This document shows positions 8,257 through 17,176 of a stretch of 42,889 nt of DNA, one piece after another; position 1 is the stretch's first letter, and the number at the start of each line of letters is the position of its first letter. The notes under the pieces were generated by a model. It had not been told where the DNA came from. It did not search any database and saw only the letters and a program-made list of their open reading frames with translations. This DNA comes from an uncultured Treponema sp. (lineage in GTDB: Bacteria; Spirochaetota; Spirochaetia; Treponematales; Treponemataceae), in contig CALFIX010000051.1 of assembly GCA_937877515.1 (NCBI GenBank), forward strand, positions 1-42,889. The letters run 5' to 3'. The position numbers and the translations under genes are program-made.

Positions 8257-10125
8257 ATGGCTCTGTCAAAGAATACATTAAAAACATCAAGTCTGGCATT
8301 CTTTTTAATTTTATTAGTTCTCCTTGTCGGAATTTCTCTTTTGATTTTTCAAAATAAAGTAACAAGAATCTTTAAAAATAATTTCATTCAAAATATTTCA
8401 GAAGTTCAAGACCTTTATTCTCAAACTCTTAAGTCAAAGTTTCAGGATCAGTTTAACATGCTGGAAGCGCAAGCCAGATACTTTGAAAACACAAATCTTT
8501 TAGACCAGGAAAGCCTAAAAAAAACAATCAAAAACTCAAAAGGAATTGGAGATTTTAAAAAGATAGCCATCAGTTCAAGAGATGGTTCTACAACAAACTA
8601 CACGGGACAAACTCTTGCAAACGTAAAAAACAAACCATACTTTACAAAAACACTGACTTCCGGACTTCCTCAAATTTCTGACAAAATTGAACTTGATGAA
8701 AACCTCGAGCCGACACTGGCCATAACATACCCAATAAAAAATGGCAAAACCGTTGAGGCTGTTTTAATTGGAACCTTATCATATAGCGTACTGAAAAATC
8801 TTTTTTCCACAAAAATGTTTTCTGGTCAAAGTTACAATTACATTATTGCAAACGACGGAAACATTATTCTTTGCAACAAAGACAAACAAAAGGCTTTATA
8901 CAACGTAAACTTTTTTGACTACTTAAAAAATAATTCTCAAGAAGAAAACTCAAGCATTAACCGCATGAAGATTAATGTAATAAACAGCAACTCAGACTAT
9001 ATACTCCACAAAGGCAAGGAAGGCCTTCAAATTCTAACCTACGCACCGCTTGGAATAAACAATTGGTACATTGTTTCTGTAATGCCGTTTACTTATATTT
9101 CACAGCAGCAGGCCGCAGTAAGCAAGATAGTAACAATACTTCTTGTAATTATTTCCGTTACTATTTTTTCTTTTATCTTTGCAATCTATCTTCTATTCCG
9201 AAAAAATGCAAATGTAGAAAAGGCAAACGAAAGACTTACAATTGCAAACTCTCAAGCTCAGTCTCTTATTTTTGAATATGACATTCAAAAGCAGTCTGTA
9301 GATTTTTCTGGCGACACTCAATTTATTTTTGGAACTGATAAAACCAATTTCTCCATAGATTTTATAAAAACAGAATTCTACAAACGCATTCACGAAGACG
9401 ATGTGAAAAGCATTACGGAACACTTAAAAAATTCCATATTAAACAAAACCAGCGACTTTTCTTCCGAGTTTCGCTACAAAACTTTCTCTAATGAGTACAT
9501 TTGGTTAAGAATGACCGGGACTCTTATAAAAGAAAAAGAGGGAAAAGCTGAGAAATTTATTGGTACAATAAACAATGTAAACGCACAGGTTCTGAAAGAA
9601 CAGGAACTCCGCTCCCAAGCAGAAAGCGATAAACTGACAGGGCTTTTAAACAAGAGTGCCATGGAAATGCACGTTAAGCAATACTTAGATGAAGAAGCAG
9701 AAGGAAACACCTGTGCCCTCTTTATTATTGACCTCGACAACTTTAAGAAGGTAAACGACACCTTGGGCCACCTAATTGGCGACATGGCAATTTTAGATAC
9801 AGCCAAAAAGCTTTCCCTTATCTTCTCAGAAAAGGACCTGATTGGTCGCTTTGGAGGTGATGAGTTCTGCATTCTTCTGAGGCTGAATCCTCAGATGGAC
9901 TCAAAAACAAAGCGAAAAGTCATTCAGGATAAGGCAAAAAATATTTGTATGCTTCTAAAGGAAGACTACTTTGACGAGAAAAACTGCATAGAGGTCAGCA
10001 GCAGCATAGGAATTGCAGTTTACCCGGAAAGCGGTTCTACATACGAAGAACTTTTCCAAAATGCGGATACAGCTCTATATGATGTAAAGACTAACGGCAA
10101 AAACAGCTTTAAGATTTTTAAGTAA
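8257..10125 (+). CDS. Transmembrane sensor diguanylate cyclase (dCache-PAS-GGDEF)
   Basis: This 622-residue protein is laid out as transmembrane helix 1 (about 12-32), an extracytoplasmic Cache-like region (about 40-280, with DGSTTNYTGQTLANVKNKPY and GINNWYIVSVMP), transmembrane helix 2 (about 286-310), a PAS-fold-like segment (about 330-450) and a GGDEF domain (signature 533-537). It should sense a small molecule outside the inner membrane and make cyclic di-GMP inside. The inhibitory site is degraded: SEKD stands where RxxD would be. The active-site signature is intact, and PESGSTYEELFQNADTALY closes the domain. Start choice is firm because AGGAGAGG precedes the ATG. The downstream protease gene has its own promoter immediately after the stop. 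Confidence 0.92.
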   Translation: MALSKNTLKTSSLAFFLILLVLLVGISLLIFQNKVTRIFKNNFIQNISEVQDLYSQTLKSKFQDQFNMLEAQARYFENTNLLDQESLKKTIKNSKGIGDFKKIAISSRDGSTTNYTGQTLANVKNKPYFTKTLTSGLPQISDKIELDENLEPTLAITYPIKNGKTVEAVLIGTLSYSVLKNLFSTKMFSGQSYNYIIANDGNIILCNKDKQKALYNVNFFDYLKNNSQEENSSINRMKINVINSNSDYILHKGKEGLQILTYAPLGINNWYIVSVMPFTYISQQQAAVSKIVTILLVIISVTIFSFIFAIYLLFRKNANVEKANERLTIANSQAQSLIFEYDIQKQSVDFSGDTQFIFGTDKTNFSIDFIKTEFYKRIHEDDVKSITEHLKNSILNKTSDFSSEFRYKTFSNEYIWLRMTGTLIKEKEGKAEKFIGTINNVNAQVLKEQELRSQAESDKLTGLLNKSAMEMHVKQYLDEEAEGNTCALFIIDLDNFKKVNDTLGHLIGDMAILDTAKKLSLIFSEKDLIGRFGGDEFCILLRLNPQMDSKTKRKVIQDKAKNICMLLKEDYFDEKNCIEVSSSIGIAVYPESGSTYEELFQNADTALYDVKTNGKNSFKIFK

Positions 10126-10127
10126 GG

Positions 10128-10156
10128 TTTACAAATAACCACTTTGAATGTATATT
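10128..10156 (+). promoter_or_regulatory. Promoter giving a leaderless mRNA for the HtrA protease
   Basis: TTTACA (10128-10133), 17 bases, TATATT (10151-10156), then six bases to the ATG at 10163. The predicted first transcribed base is the A of the start codon, and no Shine-Dalgarno sequence is present. This also argues against the earlier in-frame ATG at 10148, which lies inside the promoter. Confidence 0.7.
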
Positions 10157-10162
10157 TATAGT

Positions 10163-11404
10163 ATGAAACTTTACTCAAAAATTCAGCTTTTAAAATTTTC
10201 CATACTTACAGGTGCCGTTACTGCTTTAGTTGCAGTTGGCGTAACGACTCTAGTTATAAAAAAAACATCTTCTGGCTCAGTAAAAACTGTAAAATATGAA
10301 GCCCCGTTTACGTTAGAACAAAACACACCAGTTATTTCAGTTGTAAATGACACTTCTACGTACACTCAGGATGAAATTCAAAACATAAACGTGTACGAAA
10401 AATGCAATGAGGCTGTTGTAAACATTACGACCAAGACCATGGGATACAACTGGTTTTTAGAGCCTGTCGTAACTCAGGAAGGAAGCGGTTCTGGAAGCAT
10501 CATAGATAAACGAGGCTACGTTGTAACAAATGTTCACGTAATTCAGGACGCGAGCACCATAAACATATCCCTTGCAGACGGCAGCACTTACGAAGGAAAA
10601 GTAATCGGACAGGACAAGGAAAGTGATATCGCAGTTTTAAAATTTACTCCTCCGTCTGACGTTGAATTAAAGACAATTGCCTTTGGCGACAGTGAAAATT
10701 TAAAAGTCGGACAGAAGGTTATTGCAATAGGAAACCCGTTTGCCCTGGAAAGAACAATGACAACAGGCATAATATCCGGTCTCGGACGACCTATTCAGGA
10801 AAGTACAAACGTAATAATCCGCAATATGATTCAGACTGATGCCGCAATAAACCCAGGAAACTCAGGCGGACCGCTTTTGGACAGTCAGGGGCGTATGATT
10901 GGCATTAACACGATGATTTATTCTTCGAGCGGTTCTTCAAGCGGGGTTGGATTTGCCGTTCCGGTAAGTACAGCCCGCCGTGTCGTTTCTGATTTAATCA
11001 CTTACGGAAAAGTAAATCGCGGTGTTATGATGGTCAGTCTTGTTCAGAACACAAGCCGCATTGCAAATTATGCAGGTTACGGAATTTCTAACGGAATGAT
11101 TATCAGTCGCGTACGTAAGGGAAGTCAGGCAGAAAAAGACGGTTTAAAAGGCGGCACTCAGGCTGTTCAGTACGGCACGTTTAACCCGCAGACAATTTAC
11201 TTAGGCGGAGACATTATTACAAAGATAGACAATATTAATGTTACAAACCTTGCAAACTATTACAGTGCCCTTGAAGACAAAAAACCTGGTGACACTGTAA
11301 AAGTAACTGTTTACAGAAACAACAAATATGTTGAGCTGAATGTTACCCTGGAAGGAAACACAACATCTTCCAGTAACAGCGCAAACCTGGGTTCTCAAAT
11401 TTAA
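10163..11404 (+). CDS. HtrA/DegP-type serine protease with one PDZ domain
   Basis: The 413-residue protein has an N-terminal transmembrane or signal helix (about residues 12-32), a chymotrypsin-fold protease domain with the full triad His125 (TNVHVI), Asp155 (ESDIAVLKF) and Ser234 (NPGNSGGPLL), and one C-terminal PDZ domain (about 290-400). This places it with the anchored DegS/HtrA branch rather than two-PDZ DegP. It should act in the periplasm on misfolded or regulatory envelope proteins. The start at 10163 is preferred over 10148 on promoter position. The next gene begins one base after its stop, so the two are cotranscribed. Confidence 0.93.
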   Translation: MKLYSKIQLLKFSILTGAVTALVAVGVTTLVIKKTSSGSVKTVKYEAPFTLEQNTPVISVVNDTSTYTQDEIQNINVYEKCNEAVVNITTKTMGYNWFLEPVVTQEGSGSGSIIDKRGYVVTNVHVIQDASTINISLADGSTYEGKVIGQDKESDIAVLKFTPPSDVELKTIAFGDSENLKVGQKVIAIGNPFALERTMTTGIISGLGRPIQESTNVIIRNMIQTDAAINPGNSGGPLLDSQGRMIGINTMIYSSSGSSSGVGFAVPVSTARRVVSDLITYGKVNRGVMMVSLVQNTSRIANYAGYGISNGMIISRVRKGSQAEKDGLKGGTQAVQYGTFNPQTIYLGGDIITKIDNINVTNLANYYSALEDKKPGDTVKVTVYRNNKYVELNVTLEGNTTSSSNSANLGSQI

Positions 11405-11405
11405 T

Positions 11406-12029
11406 ATGCTGGTAAAGACTGAAGAATTAAAGGCTTTACACAAATACGTGCTGAAGTCTATAGAAACTATAAAAGCCTCAGACAACTCAAATTCTGAATA
11501 TCTTTTTGACCTGAACACTATAGACTCAAATCTTTCACTTTTACTGGATTTGCATGATTCAGAAAAAGAAATAGAACTTACTCCCCGCGACAAACAGATA
11601 AAGGATGCGCTAAAAAAATACAAAACTGAAAGGGGAAAAGAAGATGCAAAAGTCTTTATAAAAGATTTAACAAGCAGCGTTAAAGACATAATAGAAAAAA
11701 TAAGCAAGCTTGATGAAAAAGCAAAAGACACCCCTCATGGAGAACTTTATTCAAATATTCATCAAAGACTGGAAGCTGCAGAAAATGCTCTATATGAAAT
11801 TATACGCCTAGAAAATGACAGTAGAGCACTAAAAGAATGGCAGAGTAAGGCTGTAAACATGCATTTAAGTGGTGCCGGAGCTGCCCTCGGAAGAGCAAAA
11901 TCCGAAAGAAAGGCCATTGCAGCCAGAGAAAACGGCAAAAAAGGTGGCAGGCCTCGTAAAGAAGCCTCTAAAAAGACTTCACAGGCTAAGAAATCACCTA
12001 AAAAGGTAGCAAAAGCCAAAGGAAAGTAG
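11406..12029 (+). CDS. Coiled-coil protein with AT-hook/histone-H1-like basic tail
   Basis: I do not recognise this 207-residue protein. Residues 1-160 are strongly charged and helical with heptad-like spacing, consistent with a coiled coil or helical bundle. Near residue 178 comes ENGKKGGRPRKE, a GRPRK core like an AT-hook, and the last ~25 residues are almost all Lys, Ala, Ser and Pro (…AKKSPKKVAKAKGK), as in bacterial H1-like proteins. DNA or nucleoid binding is an inference from the tail; a surface or ribosome role is not excluded. The gene begins one base after the protease stop with no obvious ribosome binding site, implying translational coupling. The earlier ATG at 11340 lies inside the protease gene and is rejected. 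Confidence 0.75.
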   Translation: MLVKTEELKALHKYVLKSIETIKASDNSNSEYLFDLNTIDSNLSLLLDLHDSEKEIELTPRDKQIKDALKKYKTERGKEDAKVFIKDLTSSVKDIIEKISKLDEKAKDTPHGELYSNIHQRLEAAENALYEIIRLENDSRALKEWQSKAVNMHLSGAGAALGRAKSERKAIAARENGKKGGRPRKEASKKTSQAKKSPKKVAKAKGK

Positions 12030-12056
12030 TAAGCACTAGCTAACTAAACAAATAAA

Positions 12057-12095
12057 TAGACATTTTACTATTAACATGATAGAATTACTATCATG
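12057..12095 (+). promoter_or_regulatory. rnf promoter with dyad over the -10 box and start codon
   Basis: TAGACA (12057-12062), 17 bases, TAGAAT (12080-12085), then seven bases to the ATG at 12093, so the mRNA is predicted to be leaderless or nearly so. A perfect inverted repeat, CATGATAG (12075-12082) and CTATCATG (12088-12095) around AATTA, covers the -10 box, the start point and the start codon. It is placed as a repressor operator would be. Confidence 0.65.
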
Positions 12096-13454
12096 AGAAC
12101 GCACACTTTCAAAGGGGGAATTCATCCCCGGGAAATGAAGGAATTAAGCAATAAATGCCCCATAAAAGAGGCTTTTCCTTCATCAAAGACCGTGACAATT
12201 CCTGTAACCATGGGAGGAGCACCAAATACTCCGCTTGTAAAAGTTGGTGACAGCGTGGCACGTGGTCAAAAAATTGCTTCTGGCGAAGCATTTATGTCTT
12301 GTCCGGTTCACTCTTCTATTGCCGGCAAAGTAAAAAAAATTCAGCCTTCTTTAGTGACAGGAAATGCAATAGTTCCATGCATTGTAATAGAAGCTGACGA
12401 CTCTGGACGTGAAGAATTTTTACCTCCGCTAGATCCATTTACATGCGACAAAAAAGAAGCCATTGCACGCGTAAAAGAAGCAGGCATCGTTGGTATGGGT
12501 GGAGCGTCTTTTCCGGCTCACGTAAAATTAAGCATTGCACCAGATAAAGTTGTAGACACAGTTCTTCTTAATGCGGCTGAGTGTGAACCCTATCTTACAA
12601 TAGACGAAAGAACTCTGCAGGAAAACGCTTCCAAAGTTGTAGACGGACTTTCTATAGTTTTACATATGGTAGAAAAACCTGAGTGCAAAGCCAAAGCCAT
12701 TATTGCAATGGAAACAAATAAGGCTTATATTCTTCCAGGTCTGCAGAAAGCTATTGAAGAAAAAAACTTATCAGAAAAAATTTCTATTGCCTTAGTAAAA
12801 ACAAAATATCCTCAGGGCTGCGAGAAAAATATTGTAGATGCCGTCCTTAAAAGAGAAATTCCATCTGGAAAGCTTCCGGCAGACGCAGGTGCCGTTATTT
12901 GTAACGTCGGAACAGTATGCGCAATAAGCGATGCATTCCGCTTAGGAAAGCCTTTAATTGACCGCCCTTTAACAATAAGTGGTGGTGCTGTAGAAAAGCC
13001 TGTAAACCTTAGAGTTCCTGTAGGCACTTTAGTTTCTGACCTAATTCCTTCTGAATTTAGAATAAGAGAAAATGAGTGCGTAAAAATAATTTCTGGCGGT
13101 CCCATGATGGGCTTTGCAATGCCAGGTGCAGACTTTCCTATTGCAAAAGGAACTAGTGGAATTATCTTTATCACCAAAAAAGAAACATATCTTACGGACG
13201 AAGACCAATGCATTCACTGCGGGCACTGTGTAGACGCCTGCCCTATGCACTTAACACCAGTAATGATAAGCCATGAACTTGATGCAAAGGATGTAGAAAG
13301 TGCAAAAAAATATGGTTTAATGGACTGTATTGAATGTGGCTCCTGTGCTTACGTTTGTCCTGCAAATATTCGTTTAGTTCAAAGATTCCGTTTAGGTAAA
13401 AATATTGTAAGAGCTCAAATGGCAGAGAAGAAAGCAAAGGAAGGTGCAAAATGA
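12093..13454 (+). CDS. rnfC: Rnf electron transport complex subunit RnfC
   Basis: The 453-residue subunit starts with the family hallmark FKGGIHP. It has a Rossmann-type NADH/FMN region (GMGGASFPAHVKL, then LLNAAECEPYLT) like NuoF. It ends with two ferredoxin-type clusters, CIHCGHCVDACP and CIECGSCAYVCP. RnfC is the peripheral cytoplasmic subunit that exchanges electrons with NAD(H), in a complex coupling ferredoxin:NAD oxidoreduction to Na+ or H+ transport. It is the first gene of the operon and overlaps rnfD by four bases (ATGA). Confidence 0.97.
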   Translation: MRTHTFKGGIHPREMKELSNKCPIKEAFPSSKTVTIPVTMGGAPNTPLVKVGDSVARGQKIASGEAFMSCPVHSSIAGKVKKIQPSLVTGNAIVPCIVIEADDSGREEFLPPLDPFTCDKKEAIARVKEAGIVGMGGASFPAHVKLSIAPDKVVDTVLLNAAECEPYLTIDERTLQENASKVVDGLSIVLHMVEKPECKAKAIIAMETNKAYILPGLQKAIEEKNLSEKISIALVKTKYPQGCEKNIVDAVLKREIPSGKLPADAGAVICNVGTVCAISDAFRLGKPLIDRPLTISGGAVEKPVNLRVPVGTLVSDLIPSEFRIRENECVKIISGGPMMGFAMPGADFPIAKGTSGIIFITKKETYLTDEDQCIHCGHCVDACPMHLTPVMISHELDAKDVESAKKYGLMDCIECGSCAYVCPANIRLVQRFRLGKNIVRAQMAEKKAKEGAK

Positions 13455-14494
13455 GTGATGTTAAACAAAATGTAATTCATCTGTCTTCTAGTCCACACTT
13501 TACGATGGGCGTAAACACCCAAATGATTATGCTTACGGTTTTAATTTCGCTTTTACCAGAATGCATTTACGGTGTTGTTCTCTTTGGAGTACGTGCTCTT
13601 ATAACGATTTTAGTTTCTGTTGCAACCTGCGTATGTGCAGAAGCTTTGTTTCAGCTTATAACAAAGCAGAAAGTATGCGTTTCTAATCTTTCTGCAGCAG
13701 TTACGGGCGTACTTTTAGCATTAGTATTACCTTCTACAATACCCGCGTGGATGGTTGTTATCGGCGGAGTTACAGCTGTGGTAATTGCAAAAGGACTCTT
13801 TGGCGGTCTTGGAAGCAACGTATTTAACCCTGCCCTTACAGGTCGCGGCGTGCTTGTAATGAGCTTTGCATCTGTAGTAAGTGCAAGCTGGTTTAACCCT
13901 GCAAGCGAAGCAAACAAATGGAGCTTTGCAGAAAGTTCCCTAAACAATGTTGATGCAATAACAAGTGCAACGACATTAAGCCATATAAAAGCAGGAAACT
14001 TTTTAGCAGACTCATCTACATACTTACAATATCTTTTAGGTAACAGAGCTGGTTGTATAGGAGAAACAAGCATTCTGCTTATTCTTATTTCATTTACATT
14101 CTTGCTTGTAACACACGTAATAGACTGGAGAGCTCCTGTTACAATGGTTCTAACAGTTGCAGTCTGTACATTTATTTCTAGCCTTATTGGAACACAAAGT
14201 GCAATTGCAGCTCTTAGCTCTACAATTATGGCATTATTAACTGGCGGACTTCTTTTTGGAGCGACATTCATGGTAACAGATTATGCAACAACTCCTGTTA
14301 CAAAACCCGGCCGTCTTTTATTTGGTTTTGGGTGCGGATTAATTACATTCCTAATAAGACGCTTTGGCGGTTATCCGGAAGGAGTAATGTTCAGTATTCT
14401 CATAATGAATGCTGTAGCTCCATTCCTAAACAAAGTTACTTCCCGTAAATATGGCTATGGTAAAAAAGCCCAAAGAATGGGAGGCGCAAAATGA
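13451..14494 (+). CDS. rnfD: Rnf complex membrane subunit RnfD
   Basis: This 347-residue protein has about nine to ten hydrophobic helices. The DAITSATTL segment (about residues 175-183) is the site at which RnfD/NqrB-family proteins carry FMN on a threonine through a phosphoester bond. FNPALTGRG and GMVMTDYATTP-like segments (here TFMVTDYATTPV) are also family marks. It forms part of the ion-translocating core. It overlaps the genes on both sides by four bases, showing tight coupling within the operon. Confidence 0.96.
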   Translation: MSDVKQNVIHLSSSPHFTMGVNTQMIMLTVLISLLPECIYGVVLFGVRALITILVSVATCVCAEALFQLITKQKVCVSNLSAAVTGVLLALVLPSTIPAWMVVIGGVTAVVIAKGLFGGLGSNVFNPALTGRGVLVMSFASVVSASWFNPASEANKWSFAESSLNNVDAITSATTLSHIKAGNFLADSSTYLQYLLGNRAGCIGETSILLILISFTFLLVTHVIDWRAPVTMVLTVAVCTFISSLIGTQSAIAALSSTIMALLTGGLLFGATFMVTDYATTPVTKPGRLLFGFGCGLITFLIRRFGGYPEGVMFSILIMNAVAPFLNKVTSRKYGYGKKAQRMGGAK

Positions 14495-15108
14495 ATAGGT
14501 CTAATAATGTCTGGAGCATGGTAAAGCTTGGACTGATCCTTGCCGTTTACGCAGCAGCTTCTTGTGCCGTTCTGGCTGTAGTAAACAATGCAACTTCTCC
14601 AGTAATACGAGAAAATCAAATTAGAAAAGCAAACGAAGCAATGAAGGCAGTTTTTGCAGAAGCAGAAACTTTCACTCCTATAGAAGAATTAAACTTTGAA
14701 CATGCTGCAACAGTAAGCATAAATTCAGTTTACTTGGCAAAAAACGGAGAAAATATTTTAGGTGCAGTAGCACAGGTTACAGGACCAACTTACGATCACT
14801 CTACAATTATCGTAGGTGTAGACGTAAACGGAAACGTTACCGGCATGCGATACCTGGAAAACACAGACACACCGGGCTTCGGTCAGAAGGCAAGTGATTC
14901 AACCTACAGGCTTTCCAGCGGAAAAACATTCTACGAACAGTTTACAGGTCTTTCTGTAGAAAATGGATTTACGGCAGGAAGAACATTTGACGCAATAAGC
15001 GGGGCTACAATAACAAGCAACGGAGCTGCCCTTCTTGTAACAGAAGCTTCTTCTGTTTGTGTTCAAGCTTACAAAAAAGCATTAGAAACGGAGGTTTCTC
15101 ATGAATAA
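14491..15108 (+). CDS. rnfG: Rnf complex FMN-binding subunit RnfG
   Basis: The 205-residue protein has one N-terminal transmembrane helix (about 10-30) and an extracytoplasmic FMN-binding domain. The SGATITSNGA motif (about 171-180) supplies the threonine for covalent FMN attachment, and ENTDTPGFGQKA is the conserved preceding loop. It relays electrons on the outer face of the inner membrane. GGAGG precedes its ATG, and its last eight bases overlap rnfE. Confidence 0.96.
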   Translation: MNRSNNVWSMVKLGLILAVYAAASCAVLAVVNNATSPVIRENQIRKANEAMKAVFAEAETFTPIEELNFEHAATVSINSVYLAKNGENILGAVAQVTGPTYDHSTIIVGVDVNGNVTGMRYLENTDTPGFGQKASDSTYRLSSGKTFYEQFTGLSVENGFTAGRTFDAISGATITSNGAALLVTEASSVCVQAYKKALETEVSHE

Positions 15109-15718
15109 GCATGTTAAAATACTTACAAACGGCATTATAAAAGAAAATCCTCTTTTAGTGCTTAATATAGGACTTTGCTCTTCTTTAGGAATCACAACAA
15201 GTATCTTTAATGGACTTGGAATGGGAATGGGCATGACATTTGTTCTTGTAATGAGCGAGCTTGTCATAAGCCTTTTTAGAAAACACATTCCCAGTGCAAT
15301 ACGCCTTCCGGTTTTTATTATAATAATTGCAGCCTTTACTACAATTGTTCAGATGGTTCTTCAAGCTTACGTAACTTCGCTTTACGATGCTTTAGGAGTA
15401 TTCTTACCTCTCATAGTTGTAAACTGTATCATCATGGGACGTGTAGAAGCTTTTGCATCTAAGAACAATCCAGGAGACGCAGTCTTGGACGCAATCGGAA
15501 TGGGGCTCGGTTACACATTAGTTTTAGTATGCATTTCTCTTATCAGGGAACTCTTTGGAGGTGGAACTCTTTTTGCAGGAACAGCTCTTAAAATTACTGT
15601 TATTCCTGAAGGATACAGACTTGGAGTCTTAAACAGTGCGCCAGGTGGTTTTATAGTATTTGGTCTTTTGGGAGCTCTTATGCAGGCTATAAGACAAAAA
15701 AAGGAGGCTTCTAAATGA
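15101..15718 (+). CDS. rnfE: Rnf complex membrane subunit RnfE
   Basis: The 205-residue integral membrane protein has six predicted helices and the family segments GLCSSLGITTS near the N-terminus and NCIIMGRVEAFA in the middle. RnfE pairs with RnfA in the membrane core of the complex. A GGAGG stands before the ATG inside the end of rnfG, and the gene overlaps rnfA by four bases. RsxE/NqrD relatives are alike in sequence, but the gene order identifies the Rnf complex. Confidence 0.95.
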   Translation: MNKHVKILTNGIIKENPLLVLNIGLCSSLGITTSIFNGLGMGMGMTFVLVMSELVISLFRKHIPSAIRLPVFIIIIAAFTTIVQMVLQAYVTSLYDALGVFLPLIVVNCIIMGRVEAFASKNNPGDAVLDAIGMGLGYTLVLVCISLIRELFGGGTLFAGTALKITVIPEGYRLGVLNSAPGGFIVFGLLGALMQAIRQKKEASK

Positions 15719-16293
15719 GTAATATACTTTCAATTTTTATAAAATCAATGCTGGTAGATAATGTTGTTTTAGTACAGTATCTTGCAATCTGTCCATTTAT
15801 CGGTATGACAAGCGAAACAGGAAAAGCTACAGGAATGGGTCTTGCAACAACATTCGTTATTGTTTTAGCAACAGCCGTTACATGGCCTATTTACAAGCTT
15901 ATAATGGTTCCACTTGGACTTGAATTTTTACAGACTCTTATCTTTATTCTGGTAATTGCCTCTCTTGTTCAACTGGTGGAATTTTATCTAAAAAAATCTG
16001 CACCTGGACTTTACAGTGCAATGGGCATTTATCTTTCACTCATAACAACAAACTGTGCCGTTCTTGGTGTAACAATCAACTGCATAAGCAAGAACTACAA
16101 CTACGGCGAAAGTATTATTTATGCTCTTGGCAGTGCAATGGGATTTTTGTTCAGCATGATTATAATGAGCGGAGTACGTACAAGATTAAAGACTGCAAAG
16201 GTACCAAAAGCTTTTAGCGGAACACCAATTTTATACGTAGCAGCGGGACTTTTAAGCCTTGCATTCTTAGGCTTTAAGGGACTTATCAAATAG
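15715..16293 (+). CDS. rnfA: Rnf complex membrane subunit RnfA
   Basis: The 192-residue integral membrane protein has six predicted helices. Typical segments are VLVQYLAICPFIGMT near the N-terminus and YLSLITTNCAVLGVT in the middle; the conserved cysteines of these two half-repeats are thought to hold an intramembrane iron-sulfur site shared with RnfE. GGAGG lies upstream inside rnfE. RnfB follows after ten bases. Confidence 0.96.
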   Translation: MSNILSIFIKSMLVDNVVLVQYLAICPFIGMTSETGKATGMGLATTFVIVLATAVTWPIYKLIMVPLGLEFLQTLIFILVIASLVQLVEFYLKKSAPGLYSAMGIYLSLITTNCAVLGVTINCISKNYNYGESIIYALGSAMGFLFSMIIMSGVRTRLKTAKVPKAFSGTPILYVAAGLLSLAFLGFKGLIK

Positions 16294-16303
16294 GAGGCTA
16301 TGA

Positions 16304-17119
16304 ATGAAAACTGTATTACTTACAATAGCAGTATCTTTTTTAGTAGCCTTTGTACTTGGTATGCTGCTAGGTTTATTTAAGAAGATTTTTGCTGTAGAAG
16401 TAGATCCAAAAGTAAGTGCAATAAGAGAAGTACTTTCTGGAGGTAACTGCGGTGGATGCGGATACGCAGGTTGCGATGCATTTGCTTTAGCTGTTGTAAA
16501 AGGAGAAGCTTCTCCAAACGGTTGTGTTGCTGGAGGCCCAAGTGTTGCAAAAAAAGTTGCAGAAATTCTTGGAGTAGAAGCCTCTGCAGGTTCTAAAAAA
16601 GTAGCCTTCTTAGCTTGTGCCGGCTCTAATGAATGTGCAAAGCTTAAAGGCGAATACAACGGAATAAAAACCTGTAAAGCTGCCCAGCAGGCTATAAACG
16701 GAACAAAAATCTGTTCATTTGGCTGCATCGGTTATGGAGACTGTATTAATTCCTGTCCTTTTAACGCCCTTAGCATGGGAGAAGACGGACTTCCTAAAGT
16801 AGACTACAAAAAATGTGTCGGTTGCGGTAAATGTGTAAAAGAATGCCCTAAGCATTTATTTAGCCTTTTAGATGCGACAACAAAAGGAAGCATAGCAGTC
16901 TGCTCTAACAGAAGCGAAAACAAACCTCAGATTAAGAAAAACTGCTCTGCAGGTTGTATAAAGTGCTGTATCTGCGAGAAGAAGTGCCCGGAACACTGCA
17001 TAGTAGTTTCAAATGGCATTCCTGTAGTAGATTACACAAAATGTACAAGTTGTGGTGAATGTATAAAAGCCTGCCCTGATAAGGTATTACATTTAGCACA
17101 GCAAATTATAAGCGCTTAA
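16304..17119 (+). CDS. rnfB: Rnf complex iron-sulfur subunit RnfB
   Basis: The 271-residue protein has an N-terminal transmembrane helix (about 5-28), then the RnfB-specific cluster motif GGNCGGCGYAGCDAFA, and ferredoxin-type clusters in the C-terminal half (CVGCGKCVKECP and CTSCGECIKACP, with further Cys-rich segments CIGYGDCINSCP and CCICEKKCP). It is the likely entry point for electrons from reduced ferredoxin. The ATG at 16304 follows GGAGG by six bases; a nearby ATG at 16300 is out of frame. A strong terminator follows, ending the operon. Confidence 0.96.
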   Translation: MKTVLLTIAVSFLVAFVLGMLLGLFKKIFAVEVDPKVSAIREVLSGGNCGGCGYAGCDAFALAVVKGEASPNGCVAGGPSVAKKVAEILGVEASAGSKKVAFLACAGSNECAKLKGEYNGIKTCKAAQQAINGTKICSFGCIGYGDCINSCPFNALSMGEDGLPKVDYKKCVGCGKCVKECPKHLFSLLDATTKGSIAVCSNRSENKPQIKKNCSAGCIKCCICEKKCPEHCIVVSNGIPVVDYTKCTSCGECIKACPDKVLHLAQQIISA

Positions 17120-17137
17120 ATAATGCTTTTATTAAAG

Positions 17138-17176
17138 GCCAATTGTAAAAGAAAAACTTTTGCAGTTGGCTTTTTT
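17138..17176 (+). terminator. Terminator of the rnf operon
   Basis: A 14-bp stem (17138-17151 with 17157-17170, two wobbles) with a five-base loop is followed by six T residues. The T tract overlaps the stop codon of the convergent minus-strand gene. Confidence 0.92.

Noticed and set aside
11201..11731. Open frame of about 176 codons on the minus strand across the htrA/coiled-coil junction.
   Set aside because: Its Ser/Phe-rich translation is the usual antisense of Lys/Glu-rich helical protein, and both sense genes are better supported.
13651..14271. Long open frame (about 206 codons) on the minus strand inside rnfD.
   Set aside because: It lies wholly within a gene whose family and motifs are certain, has the composition of a mirrored membrane-protein frame, and lacks a ribosome binding site.
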